DNA of 64,000 nt from Sabulicella glaciei (GCF_026183895.1 NZ_JAPFQI010000006.1:35592-99591); one strand, 5' to 3'; counted from the first letter of the stretch, positions 26,995-35,044 are shown. Numbers and translations: made by a program. Notes: generated by a model from the sequence alone, not told the origin.

Positions 26995-28137
26995 ATGACC
27001 GACACCCCGATCGCCCTTTTCGACATGCAGGCGCAGCAGGCGCTGATCCGCGGCGAGATCGACCGCCGCGTGGCGCATGTCCTGTCCTCCGGCCGCTTCA
27101 TCAACGGGCCCGAGGTGGCGGAGCTGGAGGCGGCCCTGGCCGAGTTCGCCGGCTGCGCCCATGCGGTGGGCGTGTCCTCCGGCACGGATGCCTTGCAGAT
27201 CGCCATGATGGCCGAGGGGATCGGGCGCGGCGACGCGGTGTTCCTGCCCGCCTTCACCTACACCGCGACGGCCGAGGTGCCACTGGTGCTGGGCGCCACC
27301 CCCGTCTTCGTGGACGTGGACCCCGAAAGCTTCAACATCGACCTCGCCTACCTGCGCCGGCGGGTGGAGGCGGTGGCGAAGGAAGGCCGGCTGCGCCCGC
27401 GCGCCGTGGTGGGGGTGGATTTGTTCGGCCTGCCCGCCGACTGGCCCGCCATCGAGGCGCTCTGCGCCGAGCACGGCATGTTCGCCCTGGACGACGCCGC
27501 GCAGGCCTTTGGCGCCGCGCTGCACGGCAAGCGGCTGGGGCGCTGGGGCGGGGCCGCGGCCCTGTCCTTCTACCCGACCAAGACCCTGGGCGGTTACGGC
27601 GATGGCGGCGCGCTGCTCACCGACAGCGCCGAGCGGGCGGAGCTGTACCGCTCGCTGCGCACCCATGGCGAGGGTGGGCACCGCTACGAGGTGCTGCGGA
27701 CCGGCATGAACGGGCGGCTGGACACGCTCCAGGCCGCCATCCTCCTGTGCAAGATGACGCTGTTCGGGCGTGAGCTGGAGGGGCGCTCCGCCGTCGCCGC
27801 CCGCTACCGCGAGCGCCTCGCCGGGCGCGTCGCCATGCAGCGCGTGGATGCGGGGATGGAAAGCGCCTGGGGCCTGTTCACCCTGCGGCTGGAGAGCGCC
27901 GAGCAGCGGGAGCGCGCACAGGCGGCGCTGAAGGCGGCGGGCATCCCCTCGGCCATCTACTATCCGAAGCCGCTGCATCACCAGCCCGCCTACCGCGCGG
28001 CCCATGCGGAGACGGGCGCCGCCCCGCTGCCGGTTTCCGAGGCGCTGTCCGGCCAGGTCCTGTCCCTGCCCATGCACCCCTATCTCTCGGAAGCGCAGGT
28101 GGATCGCGTGTGCGAGGCGCTGCTTCCCACGCTTTGA
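26995..28137 (+). CDS. DegT family sugar aminotransferase (WbpE-like)
   Basis: 380 residues from the ATG at 26995, preceded by AGGAAG. Motifs: SSGRFINGPEVAELE, GVSSGTDALQIAM, the PLP-anchoring region DDAAQAFGA and the catalytic Lys in FYPTKTLGGYGDGGA. This pattern is closer to WbpE, ArnB and DesV aminotransferases than the first aminotransferase of the cluster, so the two probably act on different keto sugars or at different ring positions (C3 versus C4). Exact substrate unknown. Confidence 0.87.
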   Translation: MTDTPIALFDMQAQQALIRGEIDRRVAHVLSSGRFINGPEVAELEAALAEFAGCAHAVGVSSGTDALQIAMMAEGIGRGDAVFLPAFTYTATAEVPLVLGATPVFVDVDPESFNIDLAYLRRRVEAVAKEGRLRPRAVVGVDLFGLPADWPAIEALCAEHGMFALDDAAQAFGAALHGKRLGRWGGAAALSFYPTKTLGGYGDGGALLTDSAERAELYRSLRTHGEGGHRYEVLRTGMNGRLDTLQAAILLCKMTLFGRELEGRSAVAARYRERLAGRVAMQRVDAGMESAWGLFTLRLESAEQRERAQAALKAAGIPSAIYYPKPLHHQPAYRAAHAETGAAPLPVSEALSGQVLSLPMHPYLSEAQVDRVCEALLPTL

Positions 28138-28174
28138 CGTTGCGGCCCGGGGGCAAGGCGCGCTTCGATGCGCC

Positions 28175-28861
28175 ATGCGCCGCCGAAGCCTCCTCGCCGG
28201 TCTGCCCGCCGCCCTGCCTTTCGCGGCGCGGGCCAATGATCCGGTGGATGTCGCCCTCGTCCTGGCCGTGGACGTGTCCCGCTCCATCGACGAGGACGAG
28301 GCGCGCCTCCAGCGCGAGGGCTACCGCGCGGCGGTGAGCGACCCGCGCGTGGTGGAGGCGATCGGGCGCGGCATGATCGGCGCCGTCGGCCTGGCCTATG
28401 TCGAATGGGCGGGGTTCGAGTACCAGCGCCTCGTCCTGCCCTGGACGCGCATCGCCGACGCGCAGGACGCGGAAGCCTGGTCGCAGGCCCTGGCCGAGGC
28501 GCCGCGCGCCTCGCTGTCCTGGACCTCCATCTCGGGCGCCATTGATTTTTCGCGCCGCGTGCTGGAACAGTCGCCCTTCGAGGCGACGCGGCGCGTCATC
28601 GACGTTTCGGGCGACGGGGTGAACAACAGCGGCCGCCCGTCCTCCCTCGCGCGGGACGAGGCGGTGGCGGAGGGCATCACGGTGAACGGCCTGCCCATCG
28701 TCAACGACCGCCCGGCCTTCGGCCGCATGCCGCCCATCCCGCTGGACCAGTACTACGCGGAGAACGTGATCGGCGGGCCGGGCGCCTTCATGATCGTGGC
28801 GGAGGATTTTGAAAGCTTCGGCACGGCGGTGCGGCGCAAGCTGATCCGGGAGATCGCTTGA
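28175..28861 (+). CDS. DUF1194 exported von Willebrand A-like protein
   Basis: 228 residues. The ATG at 28175 starts MRRRSLLAGLPAALPFAARA, an Arg-rich Tat-like signal peptide. The mature part opens with VALVLAVDVSRSIDEDE, a DxSxS MIDAS-type metal site, and contains RVIDVSGDGVNN and GGPGAFMIVAEDFESF. This is DUF1194, a periplasmic VWA-like family of unknown role common in alphaproteobacteria. It follows the glycan cluster by 37 bases but has no visible functional tie to it. Confidence 0.83.
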   Translation: MRRRSLLAGLPAALPFAARANDPVDVALVLAVDVSRSIDEDEARLQREGYRAAVSDPRVVEAIGRGMIGAVGLAYVEWAGFEYQRLVLPWTRIADAQDAEAWSQALAEAPRASLSWTSISGAIDFSRRVLEQSPFEATRRVIDVSGDGVNNSGRPSSLARDEAVAEGITVNGLPIVNDRPAFGRMPPIPLDQYYAENVIGGPGAFMIVAEDFESFGTAVRRKLIREIA

Positions 28862-28892
28862 TCTTTCCCCCCGGCGGGGCTGAATCCCGCCC

Positions 28893-29960
28893 ATGACATC
28901 GATGACGGATGGCGCGACGGCGCCGCTGACCGCCGAAACGGTGGGCTGGGCCTACCGCCTGCTGCTGGGTCGCGACCCCGAATCCCCCGAGGTGATTGAG
29001 CAATGGCGCGGCGTCGGGCTGGAGAGGCTTCGCCACGACATGCTGCGCAGCCCCGAATTCCAGGGCCGCGTCGCCGCCGGGCAGGCGGAGCGCTCCGTGG
29101 CCTCCTGGGCCGTCGGCCCGGCGGCGGTGGAGGCGATGCTGGTGCTGCGCGACGGCCACGCCCCCGCGCCGGCTGAGGTGGAACGCCGCCTGCGCGCCGG
29201 AGCGGACCTGGACGCGCTGCGGCGCGAGTTGTTCGCGGGCGAGGCGGTGCGTGCGATGCTGCCGCCGCGCGAGGGGCTGCGCAGCCGCGCCCTGCGCCTG
29301 CTCGACTGGGAAGGGACGCTGCTGGGCGACACGCGCGACCCGGATTTCACCGGGGCGCCCGCCCCGGCCCCCGCCGTGGCGGCCGCGCTGCGCGCCCTGT
29401 GGCCGGATGGCGCGAAAGGGGTTCCGCTGGTGGATAGCGGCGCGGGGATCGGGCTGATCACGCTCGCGATGGCGGCCGCCCTGCCGGGCCATGGCGGGCT
29501 GCGCTGCTTCGAGGAAAGGCTGCGCGAGGCCGCCTTCCTGGCCGCCAACCTCGCCGGCAACGGCATCGCCGATGCCTCGCCCTACGCGGTCGCTGCCCCG
29601 CCCGCCGCCGAACTCGTCGCCGCGCCGCAAGGGGCGCCCGGCCTCTTGCGCCTCGGCGCCGCCGGTGCGGTGGGCGAGGCGCTGGCGGCGCGCGAGGCGC
29701 TGGCCGCTTCGGGCTGCGCCGTGCTGCTGCGCTTCGACCCGCGCGCCGTCATGCTTCTCGACCGCGAGGATCCGCGCCGCGCCCTGGCGCTGCTGGCCGA
29801 ATCCTTCCCCGGCGCGGCCGCGCTGGACGACCCGGCGGAGCCGACGCCGCTCGCCGAGGAGGCGGCGCGCGACCGCGTGCTGGACGCATCGCTGCGCGCG
29901 CCGCTGGAATTGGTGCTGGCGCCTGACCCGGGCTGGATCGGGCGCTTCCGCCTGATGTGA
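28893..29960 (+). CDS. Protein with DUF4214-like repeat and degenerate FkbM-type methyltransferase domain
   Basis: 355 residues. The N-terminus has WAYRLLLGRDPESPE and MLRSPEFQGR, as in DUF4214 segments of polysaccharide enzymes. From about residue 170 it reads like an FkbM methyltransferase (VDSGAGIGLITLAMA, then a Phe-Glu at the strand end and AANLAGNGI). The family's later DVEG motif, with acidic residues, is replaced by Gly/Ala-rich sequence. The SAM-binding part may be intact while catalysis is altered or lost. It is probably linked to surface glycan work; the function is not established. Confidence 0.55.
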   Translation: MTSMTDGATAPLTAETVGWAYRLLLGRDPESPEVIEQWRGVGLERLRHDMLRSPEFQGRVAAGQAERSVASWAVGPAAVEAMLVLRDGHAPAPAEVERRLRAGADLDALRRELFAGEAVRAMLPPREGLRSRALRLLDWEGTLLGDTRDPDFTGAPAPAPAVAAALRALWPDGAKGVPLVDSGAGIGLITLAMAAALPGHGGLRCFEERLREAAFLAANLAGNGIADASPYAVAAPPAAELVAAPQGAPGLLRLGAAGAVGEALAAREALAASGCAVLLRFDPRAVMLLDREDPRRALALLAESFPGAAALDDPAEPTPLAEEAARDRVLDASLRAPLELVLAPDPGWIGRFRLM

Positions 29961-29985
29961 GGCGGGAGCGGATCCGTTTCGCGCC

Positions 29986-30023
29986 TTCCCCGAGTCGCCG
30001 GGCGATGCCGCCCGGCTCGGGAA
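29986..30023. repeat. REP-like palindromic element at a gene 3' end
   Basis: A long hairpin: an exact 8-base inner stem GCCGGGCG / CGCCCGGC around loop ATGC, extended by outer arms TTCCC...GA and TCGGGAA with one bulge. It directly abuts the TAA of the minus-strand DUF3775 gene. A related element with paired base changes lies at 46150-46190, in the same position relative to another minus-strand stop. It may act as terminator or mRNA 3' protector. Confidence 0.6.
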
Positions 30024-30027
30024 TGCC

Positions 30028-30456
30028 TTACCGCTCCACATCCTCCACGCTTAGCCCGAAGGCGGCGACGCCTTCGGCGAGCAGGTCGCCCAGACCCTGC
30101 ATGTCCACGAGGTACTGCGCCGCCGTGCCTGCCGCGTTGCGCTCATAGGCGAGCTTCAGCGCCTCGTCCCAGGATTCCGCGTCGTAGTCGCCACGCCCGA
30201 TCCAGGCCAGGGCGATCAGCGCGGCCTGCTGGTCCTCGTTCAGCTCGTCGATGAACTCGGTGAGCACGTCGAGCGTGACGTCCTCGTCGTCGAGGTCGTC
30301 CGCCTCGCTCTCGTCGTCCAGCTCCTCGTCCTCGTCGCCATCGCCCATCGTGCCTTCCTCAGGGGACTGCACGGCGTTGGCGAGGTCCACGACCGTCACG
30401 ACCACCTCCAGGCTGACGCCCAGATCCACCTCGCCGTCTTCGTCCGTCGCGGGCAT
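30028..30456 (-). CDS. DUF3775 domain protein
   Basis: 142 residues. AAGGAG precedes the ATG. The core LTEFIDELNEDQQAALIALAWIGRG with SWDEALKLAYER matches DUF3775, an alphaproteobacterial family of unknown function. Between residues 38 and 60 there is an almost purely acidic run of Asp and Glu, so the protein is strongly negative and the inserted part is probably disordered. It stands alone between converging and diverging neighbours. A protein-binding role is plausible but unproven. Confidence 0.78.
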   Translation of the reverse strand: MPATDEDGEVDLGVSLEVVVTVVDLANAVQSPEEGTMGDGDEDEELDDESEADDLDDEDVTLDVLTEFIDELNEDQQAALIALAWIGRGDYDAESWDEALKLAYERNAAGTAAQYLVDMQGLGDLLAEGVAAFGLSVEDVER

Positions 30457-30517
30457 GGGTTTGGGCTCCTTGCTGTTCCACGTTCCGGCTGGCGAACACG
30501 CGAAGGAAGGAACCGTT

Positions 30518-31336
30518 TCACGCTTTCCAGTCGGGGGCGAAATCCGGTTGGACGAAGCGCCGGTCCTGCGGAAGCGCCGCGAGGGCGGCCAAGTCCTCCG
30601 CGTCGAGGCGAAGGTCCAGCGCGCCCAGATTCTCGCGTTGGCGCTCCACCCCCTGGGCCTTGGGGATGGCAGCGACGCGCCCGCGCCCCAGGATTGCGGC
30701 CAGCGCCACCTGGGCCGGGGTGGCGCCGTGCTTCCCCGCCACGGCGCGCAGCGCGGCGTGGTCCAGCACGTCGCCCTTGCCGAGCGGCGTGTAGGAGGAC
30801 AGCACTATGCCTGCCTGTTCCGTGACCTCCAGCAGGCGCGACTGGTCCAGCATGACATGGTGCTCGACCTGCACGCAGGCGAGGGGGGCGATCCGGAGGC
30901 CGAGCGCCCGGCGCAGCATCCCGGCCGGGAAGTTGGACACGCCCACCGCACTGGCACGCCCCTCCTCCCGCAGCCGCGCCAGCGCCTCCAGCAGGGAAGG
31001 GAGGTCCATCCCCGGCGAAGGCCAGTGGATGAGCAGGAGGTCCACATGGTCCAGCCCCAGGCGATCCAGCGAGGCGAGGGCGGCCTCGCGCAGCGCCGGG
31101 CCGGCCGTGCGGTCCCACCAGACCTTGGTGGTGACGAAGACCTCCCCGCGCGGGACTCCGCTGCGCCGCAGGGCCGTGCCCACCTCGCGCTCGTTGCCGT
31201 ACATCTCGGCGGTGTCGAGGTGGCGGTAGCCAAGGGCAAGGGCGGATTCCACCCCCGCCTCGCACTCCGCGCCGCGCATCGGCCAGGTGCCGAGGCCGAG
31301 CGCCGGCATCCGCAACAATTTCGTTTCTAGAATCAT
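30518..31336 (-). CDS. Aldo/keto reductase (2,5-diketogluconate reductase type)
   Basis: 272 residues from the ATG at 31336, which overlaps the stop of the WD40 gene by ATGA. The catalytic tetrad is present: Asp and Tyr in DTAEMYGNEREVG, Lys in TTKVWW and His in LLIHWPSP. IPKAQGVERQRENL gives the NADPH-binding loop. The short length and sequence style place it near DkgB/YafB enzymes that reduce small dicarbonyls such as methylglyoxal. It is the last gene of a CobW-WD40-AKR operon, an odd partner whose link is unclear. Confidence 0.87.
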   Translation of the reverse strand: MILETKLLRMPALGLGTWPMRGAECEAGVESALALGYRHLDTAEMYGNEREVGTALRRSGVPRGEVFVTTKVWWDRTAGPALREAALASLDRLGLDHVDLLLIHWPSPGMDLPSLLEALARLREEGRASAVGVSNFPAGMLRRALGLRIAPLACVQVEHHVMLDQSRLLEVTEQAGIVLSSYTPLGKGDVLDHAALRAVAGKHGATPAQVALAAILGRGRVAAIPKAQGVERQRENLGALDLRLDAEDLAALAALPQDRRFVQPDFAPDWKA

Positions 31337-32361
31337 CGCTTGCTGAGATCCACGATGCCGCAGCGCCCTTCCTCCGTCCCGAAGGCGAGCAGGGTGCCGT
31401 TGGCGTTCCACACCAGGGCGGAGATGCCCCCCCCGCCCGGTGGCGCGATGGGCAGGACCCGGCCGGAGCCGATATCGGTGAGCAGCACCAGCCCGTCCTC
31501 GAAGCCGGCGGCCACCATCTCGTGCTGCGGGTGGCAGGCGACGCGGGTGCAGATCACCCCGTCGCCGCCCGCGAGTTCCGTGGGCGCTTTACCCATCGGG
31601 CCGCCGCCGAAGAAGGGCCACAGCACCACCGCCTCGGCCCCGCTGGTCGCCAGCCACTTGCCGCGCGCCGTGAAGGACAGGGAATGCGTCTTGGCCGGGT
31701 AGCCGGACATCCGCATGTGCTGCCCGTCGGCAAGGCGCCAGCCATGCAGCGACGCCTCCTGCATCGCGGTCACGACATGGGTGCCGTCCGGGCTCAGGGT
31801 GATGGCGTGGTGGCTTCCCTTCCACTCCAGCACGCGCGGCTTGTCCTCCTTCGCGCCGACGAACCAGAGCGAGGCGCCGTTGTAGTGCGAGGCGGCGACG
31901 CGCTTGCCCTTGCCGTCAAAGGCGACCCCGCCGACCGTGGAGGGATGGGCGAGCGACTTCAGCGCCGCGCCCTTCGCGTCCAGCACGTGGACCGCCTTGC
32001 CCACGGCGCAGGCGCGCAGCCCGGTCTCGTGGGCGGCGACGTGCTCGATCCACTTGGAGCCGTAGCGCGCCACTTCCTCTGCCGTGCCCTCGAAAGGCAC
32101 GCGTATGAGGCGGCCGTCATCGCCGCCCGACAGCGCGCCCTCCTTCGCGTCGGCGCAAAGGGACAGCACCGCGCCGTCATGCGCCTCCACCACGCGCCAC
32201 TCGGCGCCGGGCTGGGCGATGCGGACCGTGCCGTCGCCAAGTCCCGCGAAAAGGCCGCGCCCGTCGCGCCCGAAGGCGAGGCTCACCACCCAGGCGCCCA
32301 GGTCGGCGCTGGTGCCGCGGCCGTTGATGAGGAAATCAGGAGCGGGAGCGGTGGTGCTCAC
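31333..32361 (-). CDS. WD40-repeat protein next to CobW GTPase
   Basis: 342 residues forming about seven WD-like blades, for example WVVSLAFGRDGRGLFAGLGDG, LSLCADAKEGALSGGDDG, HSLSFTARGKWLATSGAE and CHPQHEMVAAGFEDG. It has no signal peptide, so it is cytoplasmic. WD40 proteins of this sort commonly sit next to COG0523/CobW GTPases in alphaproteobacteria, as here, where the ATG overlaps the end of the CobW gene by four bases. A scaffold role for metal transfer is inference. Confidence 0.8.
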   Translation of the reverse strand: MSTTAPAPDFLINGRGTSADLGAWVVSLAFGRDGRGLFAGLGDGTVRIAQPGAEWRVVEAHDGAVLSLCADAKEGALSGGDDGRLIRVPFEGTAEEVARYGSKWIEHVAAHETGLRACAVGKAVHVLDAKGAALKSLAHPSTVGGVAFDGKGKRVAASHYNGASLWFVGAKEDKPRVLEWKGSHHAITLSPDGTHVVTAMQEASLHGWRLADGQHMRMSGYPAKTHSLSFTARGKWLATSGAEAVVLWPFFGGGPMGKAPTELAGGDGVICTRVACHPQHEMVAAGFEDGLVLLTDIGSGRVLPIAPPGGGGISALVWNANGTLLAFGTEEGRCGIVDLSKR

Positions 32362-33338
32362 GCCGGCACCTGGCAGGCCTCGAAGCCGCGGCGCAGGACG
32401 GGGCGGTTCAGGTCGCGGCCGATGAAGACGATCTTGGAGCGCCGTTCGTCGTCCTCCTTCCAGGGGCCGATGAAGTCGCCATCGGCGATCATGTGCACCG
32501 CCTGGAAGGCGAAGCGGCGATCATCGCCCGGATAGGCGAGGATGCCCTTGGTCCGCAACAGGTCCTGCCCCTTGGCGGCAAGGAGGTCGCTCATCCAGGA
32601 GTTGAACTTCTCCGGGTCGATCGGGCGCGACACCTCGAAGGAGACGCTGTTGATCTCGCTGTCGTGCTCGTGCTCGTCCTCGCCGGACAGGAACTCCGGC
32701 TCGCGGTCCAGGATGCGTTCCAGCGAGAAGCTGTCGCGGCCCAGCACCTCGTTCACCGGCACGTCCGACTTGGTGGCGCGGCGGATCTCGGCATAGGGGT
32801 TGATGGCGCGGATGCGGCGCTCGACCGCCTGCGCCTCTTCCTCGCTCACCAGGTCCATTTTGTTGAGGATCAGGAGGTCGGCGAAGGCGATCTGCTCCTC
32901 CGCCTCCTTGCTGTCGTCGAGGCGCGCGGCGAGGTGCTTGGCGTCTACCACCGTCACGATCGAGTCGAGCTTGGTGGCCCGCTTCACGTCCTCGTCCACG
33001 AAGAAGGTCTGCGCGACGGGGGCTGGGTCGGCGAGGCCCGTCGTTTCGACAATGATGCCGTCGAACCGGTCGCGCCGCTTCATCAGCCCGGACAGGATGC
33101 GGATCAGGTCGCCGCGCACGGTGCAGCAGATGCAGCCGTTGTTCATCTCGAACACTTCCTCGTCGGCATCCACCACGAGGTCGTTGTCCACGCCCAGCTC
33201 GCCGAACTCGTTGATCACCACGGCGTATTTCTTGCCGTGGTTCTCCGTGAGGATGCGGTTCAGCAGCGTGGTCTTGCCCGCGCCGAGATAGCCGGTGAGC
33301 ACGGTCACGGGTACGGGATCGGAAGGGTTCTGCACCAT
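32358..33338 (-). CDS. CobW/COG0523 family GTPase metallochaperone
   Basis: 326 residues. Walker A GYLGAGKTT is at residues 16-24, the metal-binding GCICC at 68-72, and NKMDL near 158. A short His- and acid-rich run (EDEHEHD) sits between the GTPase and the C-terminal CobW domain. COG0523 proteins bind Zn, Co or other metals and hand them to clients upon GTP hydrolysis. The first-gene position ahead of WD40 and AKR genes, with no B12 genes adjacent, favours a zinc role over cobalamin, by inference. I do not see a clear Zur box. Confidence 0.88.
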   Translation of the reverse strand: MVQNPSDPVPVTVLTGYLGAGKTTLLNRILTENHGKKYAVVINEFGELGVDNDLVVDADEEVFEMNNGCICCTVRGDLIRILSGLMKRRDRFDGIIVETTGLADPAPVAQTFFVDEDVKRATKLDSIVTVVDAKHLAARLDDSKEAEEQIAFADLLILNKMDLVSEEEAQAVERRIRAINPYAEIRRATKSDVPVNEVLGRDSFSLERILDREPEFLSGEDEHEHDSEINSVSFEVSRPIDPEKFNSWMSDLLAAKGQDLLRTKGILAYPGDDRRFAFQAVHMIADGDFIGPWKEDDERRSKIVFIGRDLNRPVLRRGFEACQVPA

Positions 33339-33446
33339 GGGAAGGAAACTCCGTCAGGCTTTCGCCCTATATGGACCGCGCCCGGCGGGAGGCAAAACCC
33401 CCGCCCGCCCGGGACGTTGCCCCTCCGAAGCGTCGAGGAGGCCACG

Positions 33447-33635
33447 ATGAGCCAGGGTTCCAAGGACAAGTACACCGACAAGCAGAAGCGCAAGGCCGAG
33501 CACATCGCCGAGGGCTACGAGGCGCAGGGCGTCCCGGACAAGGAGGCCGAGGCGCGGGCCTGGGCCACCGTCAACAAGCAGGATGGCGGCGGCAAGAAGT
33601 CCGGCTCCGGCCGCAGCAAGTCGACGGTGCATTGA
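33447..33635 (+). CDS. Small KYTDKQ-type hydrophilic protein
   Basis: 62 residues: MSQGSKDKYTDKQKRKAEHI, then a helix with GVPDKEAEARAWATVNKQ and a Gly-, Lys- and Ser-rich tail. GAGGAGG lies just upstream of the ATG. Close relatives are widely labelled plasmid stabilization protein, but no toxin or partition motif is visible and there is no partner antitoxin. The charged, low-complexity make-up is more like small stress-induced hydrophilic proteins. It is followed two bases later by another tiny gene. Confidence 0.75.
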   Translation: MSQGSKDKYTDKQKRKAEHIAEGYEAQGVPDKEAEARAWATVNKQDGGGKKSGSGRSKSTVH

Positions 33636-33637
33636 CC

Positions 33638-33850
33638 ATGGGCGGCGGGCAGAACAAGCCGGACTGGTCTTCCAAGACCACGGGCGGCGAGATGGACACG
33701 CGCTCCACCACGCCGGACATGGCGGCGGACAAGACGAAGAAGCACACGGAGCGCGCCAGCGAGGGCAAGGGGGAGGGCACCGGCCCCGCCTCGGGCACCA
33801 GCGGCGAGACCGCGGGCGCCATGAAGGACCAAGTGGGCAAGAGCGGCTGA
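33638..33850 (+). CDS. Small hydrophilic protein
   Basis: 70 residues, MGGGQNKPDWSSKTTGGEMD followed by Thr-, Lys-, Glu- and Gly-rich sequence without hydrophobic stretches, so very likely disordered. Its ATG is two bases after the stop of the preceding tiny gene, so they are probably one transcript. I recognise no family. Composition recalls small desiccation- or stress-related proteins, which is only an impression. Confidence 0.55.
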   Translation: MGGGQNKPDWSSKTTGGEMDTRSTTPDMAADKTKKHTERASEGKGEGTGPASGTSGETAGAMKDQVGKSG

Positions 33851-33931
33851 GGGCAGCCCGCGCTTCACGATTGCCGGGGCCAGGGGCAGAACGCCGCTTT
33901 TTGGGGCCGTGCACGGCTTGACGCGGCCCGG

Positions 33932-33947
33932 ATGACGCGCCCGTCAT
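33932..33947. promoter_or_regulatory. Palindrome upstream of TTT receptor gene
   Basis: ATGACG (33932-33937) and CGTCAT (33942-33947) form an exact inverted repeat around CGCC, about 70 bases before the receptor start. It is a candidate operator; no regulator gene is adjacent. Confidence 0.3.
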
Positions 33948-34017
33948 GCTTCACGGCTCCGCCTCGCCGTGGCATCCGTGCCACCGCGATGCGTTCCAGC
34001 CTCGAGGAGAGTTGTTC

Positions 34018-35010
34018 ATGAGCACGACACGGCGCCAGATGATGGGCGCGGCGGCTATCCTGGCCATGCCGGGCCTCGCTTCCGCCCAGGCCAGCTACCC
34101 GAACCGAACCGTCCGGATGATCGTGCCCTTCGCCGCGGGCGGCGCGGTGGACATTACCGGGCGCCTCCTGGCGGAGCGGCTGCAGCCCATCCTCGGCCAG
34201 ACCATCCTGGTGGACAACCGGGGCGGCGCGGGCGGCAACATCGGCGCCGATGCGGTCGCCAAGGCCGAGGCGGACGGGCACACCATCCTGCTCGGCAATG
34301 CCAGCATCCTGGCCGCGAACAAGTTCCTGTACCGCCGCTCCATGCCCTTCGACCCGATGCGCGACCTCGCGCCCGTCACGCGCGTCTCGACCGGGACGGT
34401 GCTGCTGGTGGTGAATGCGGATCGGCCCTGGCGGAGCTTCGCCGACCTCGTCGCCGCCGCGAAGGCCGCGCCGGGGCGGATCAGCATGGGCTCCTCCGGC
34501 ACCGGCACGGTCAGCCACCTGACGCTGTCTTCCGTCAACCGGGCGGCGGGGATCGACATCAGCCACATCCCGTATCGCGGCGGCGGCCCGGCCATCACCG
34601 ACCTGCTGTCCGGCACGATCGACATGATGTTCGACGTGATCCCGGCGCTGATGCCGCATGTCCGCTCGGGCCGCTTCCGCCCGCTGGCCGTGGGCAGCGC
34701 CGAGCGCGTCGCCTACGTGCCCGAGCTGCGCGACGTGCCGGGCATGAAGGAAGTGCTGCCCAACGCCAATATTGACATGCAGTCCTGGTACTCGGGTTCC
34801 GTGCCCGCCCGCACCCCTGCGCCGGCGATTCAGCGCCTGCACGAGGCGCTGGTGCAGGTCGTCCGCTCCGACGACTTCAAGGCGCGGCTGGAGCCGCTGG
34901 GCTTCACCCCGGTGTGGGACGAGAGCCCGGCTGCCTTCGGCGAGTACCTGCGCGCGCAGGAGCGGGTCTGGCAGGGCCTCGTCGAGGCCTCGGGCGCTTC
35001 GTTGGACTGA
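34018..35010 (+). CDS. TTT-system substrate-binding receptor (Bug/TctC family)
   Basis: 330 residues. The ATG at 34018 follows GAGGAGAG. A Tat-like signal (TRRQMMGAAAILAM...) precedes the mature start PNRTVRMIVPFAAGGAVDIT. Further Bug signatures are ENR-type VDNRGGAGGNIGADAVAKAEADGH, SHIPYRGGGPAITDLLSG and a C-terminal EYLRAQERVWQGLV. These periplasmic proteins capture carboxylates for TctA/TctB permeases, none of which is encoded here. The ligand is unknown. Confidence 0.9.
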   Translation: MSTTRRQMMGAAAILAMPGLASAQASYPNRTVRMIVPFAAGGAVDITGRLLAERLQPILGQTILVDNRGGAGGNIGADAVAKAEADGHTILLGNASILAANKFLYRRSMPFDPMRDLAPVTRVSTGTVLLVVNADRPWRSFADLVAAAKAAPGRISMGSSGTGTVSHLTLSSVNRAAGIDISHIPYRGGGPAITDLLSGTIDMMFDVIPALMPHVRSGRFRPLAVGSAERVAYVPELRDVPGMKEVLPNANIDMQSWYSGSVPARTPAPAIQRLHEALVQVVRSDDFKARLEPLGFTPVWDESPAAFGEYLRAQERVWQGLVEASGASLD

Positions 35011-35018
35011 CAAGACAC

Positions 35019-35044
35019 GGCGCTGGCGGGATTCCGCCAGCGCC
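35019..35044. terminator. Hairpin after TTT receptor gene
   Basis: GGCGCTGGCGG (35019-35029) pairs exactly with CCGCCAGCGCC (35034-35044) over loop GATT, nine bases after the receptor stop. The stem is long and GC-rich, with no T-tract. It is the best terminator for this gene. Confidence 0.65.

Noticed and set aside
25969-28287. 772-codon minus-strand frame across the glycan cluster
   Set aside because: It is the antisense of two well-supported enzymes and shows low-complexity composition.
32358-33338. CobW as part of the cobalamin pathway together with cobS/cobT
   Set aside because: The gene is 13 kb away in another operon with WD40 and AKR genes, and the COG0523 family is mostly tied to other metals.
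33447-33635. Toxin-antitoxin or plasmid partition function
   Set aside because: There is no toxin fold, DNA-binding motif or plasmid context; the common label for this family seems unsupported.
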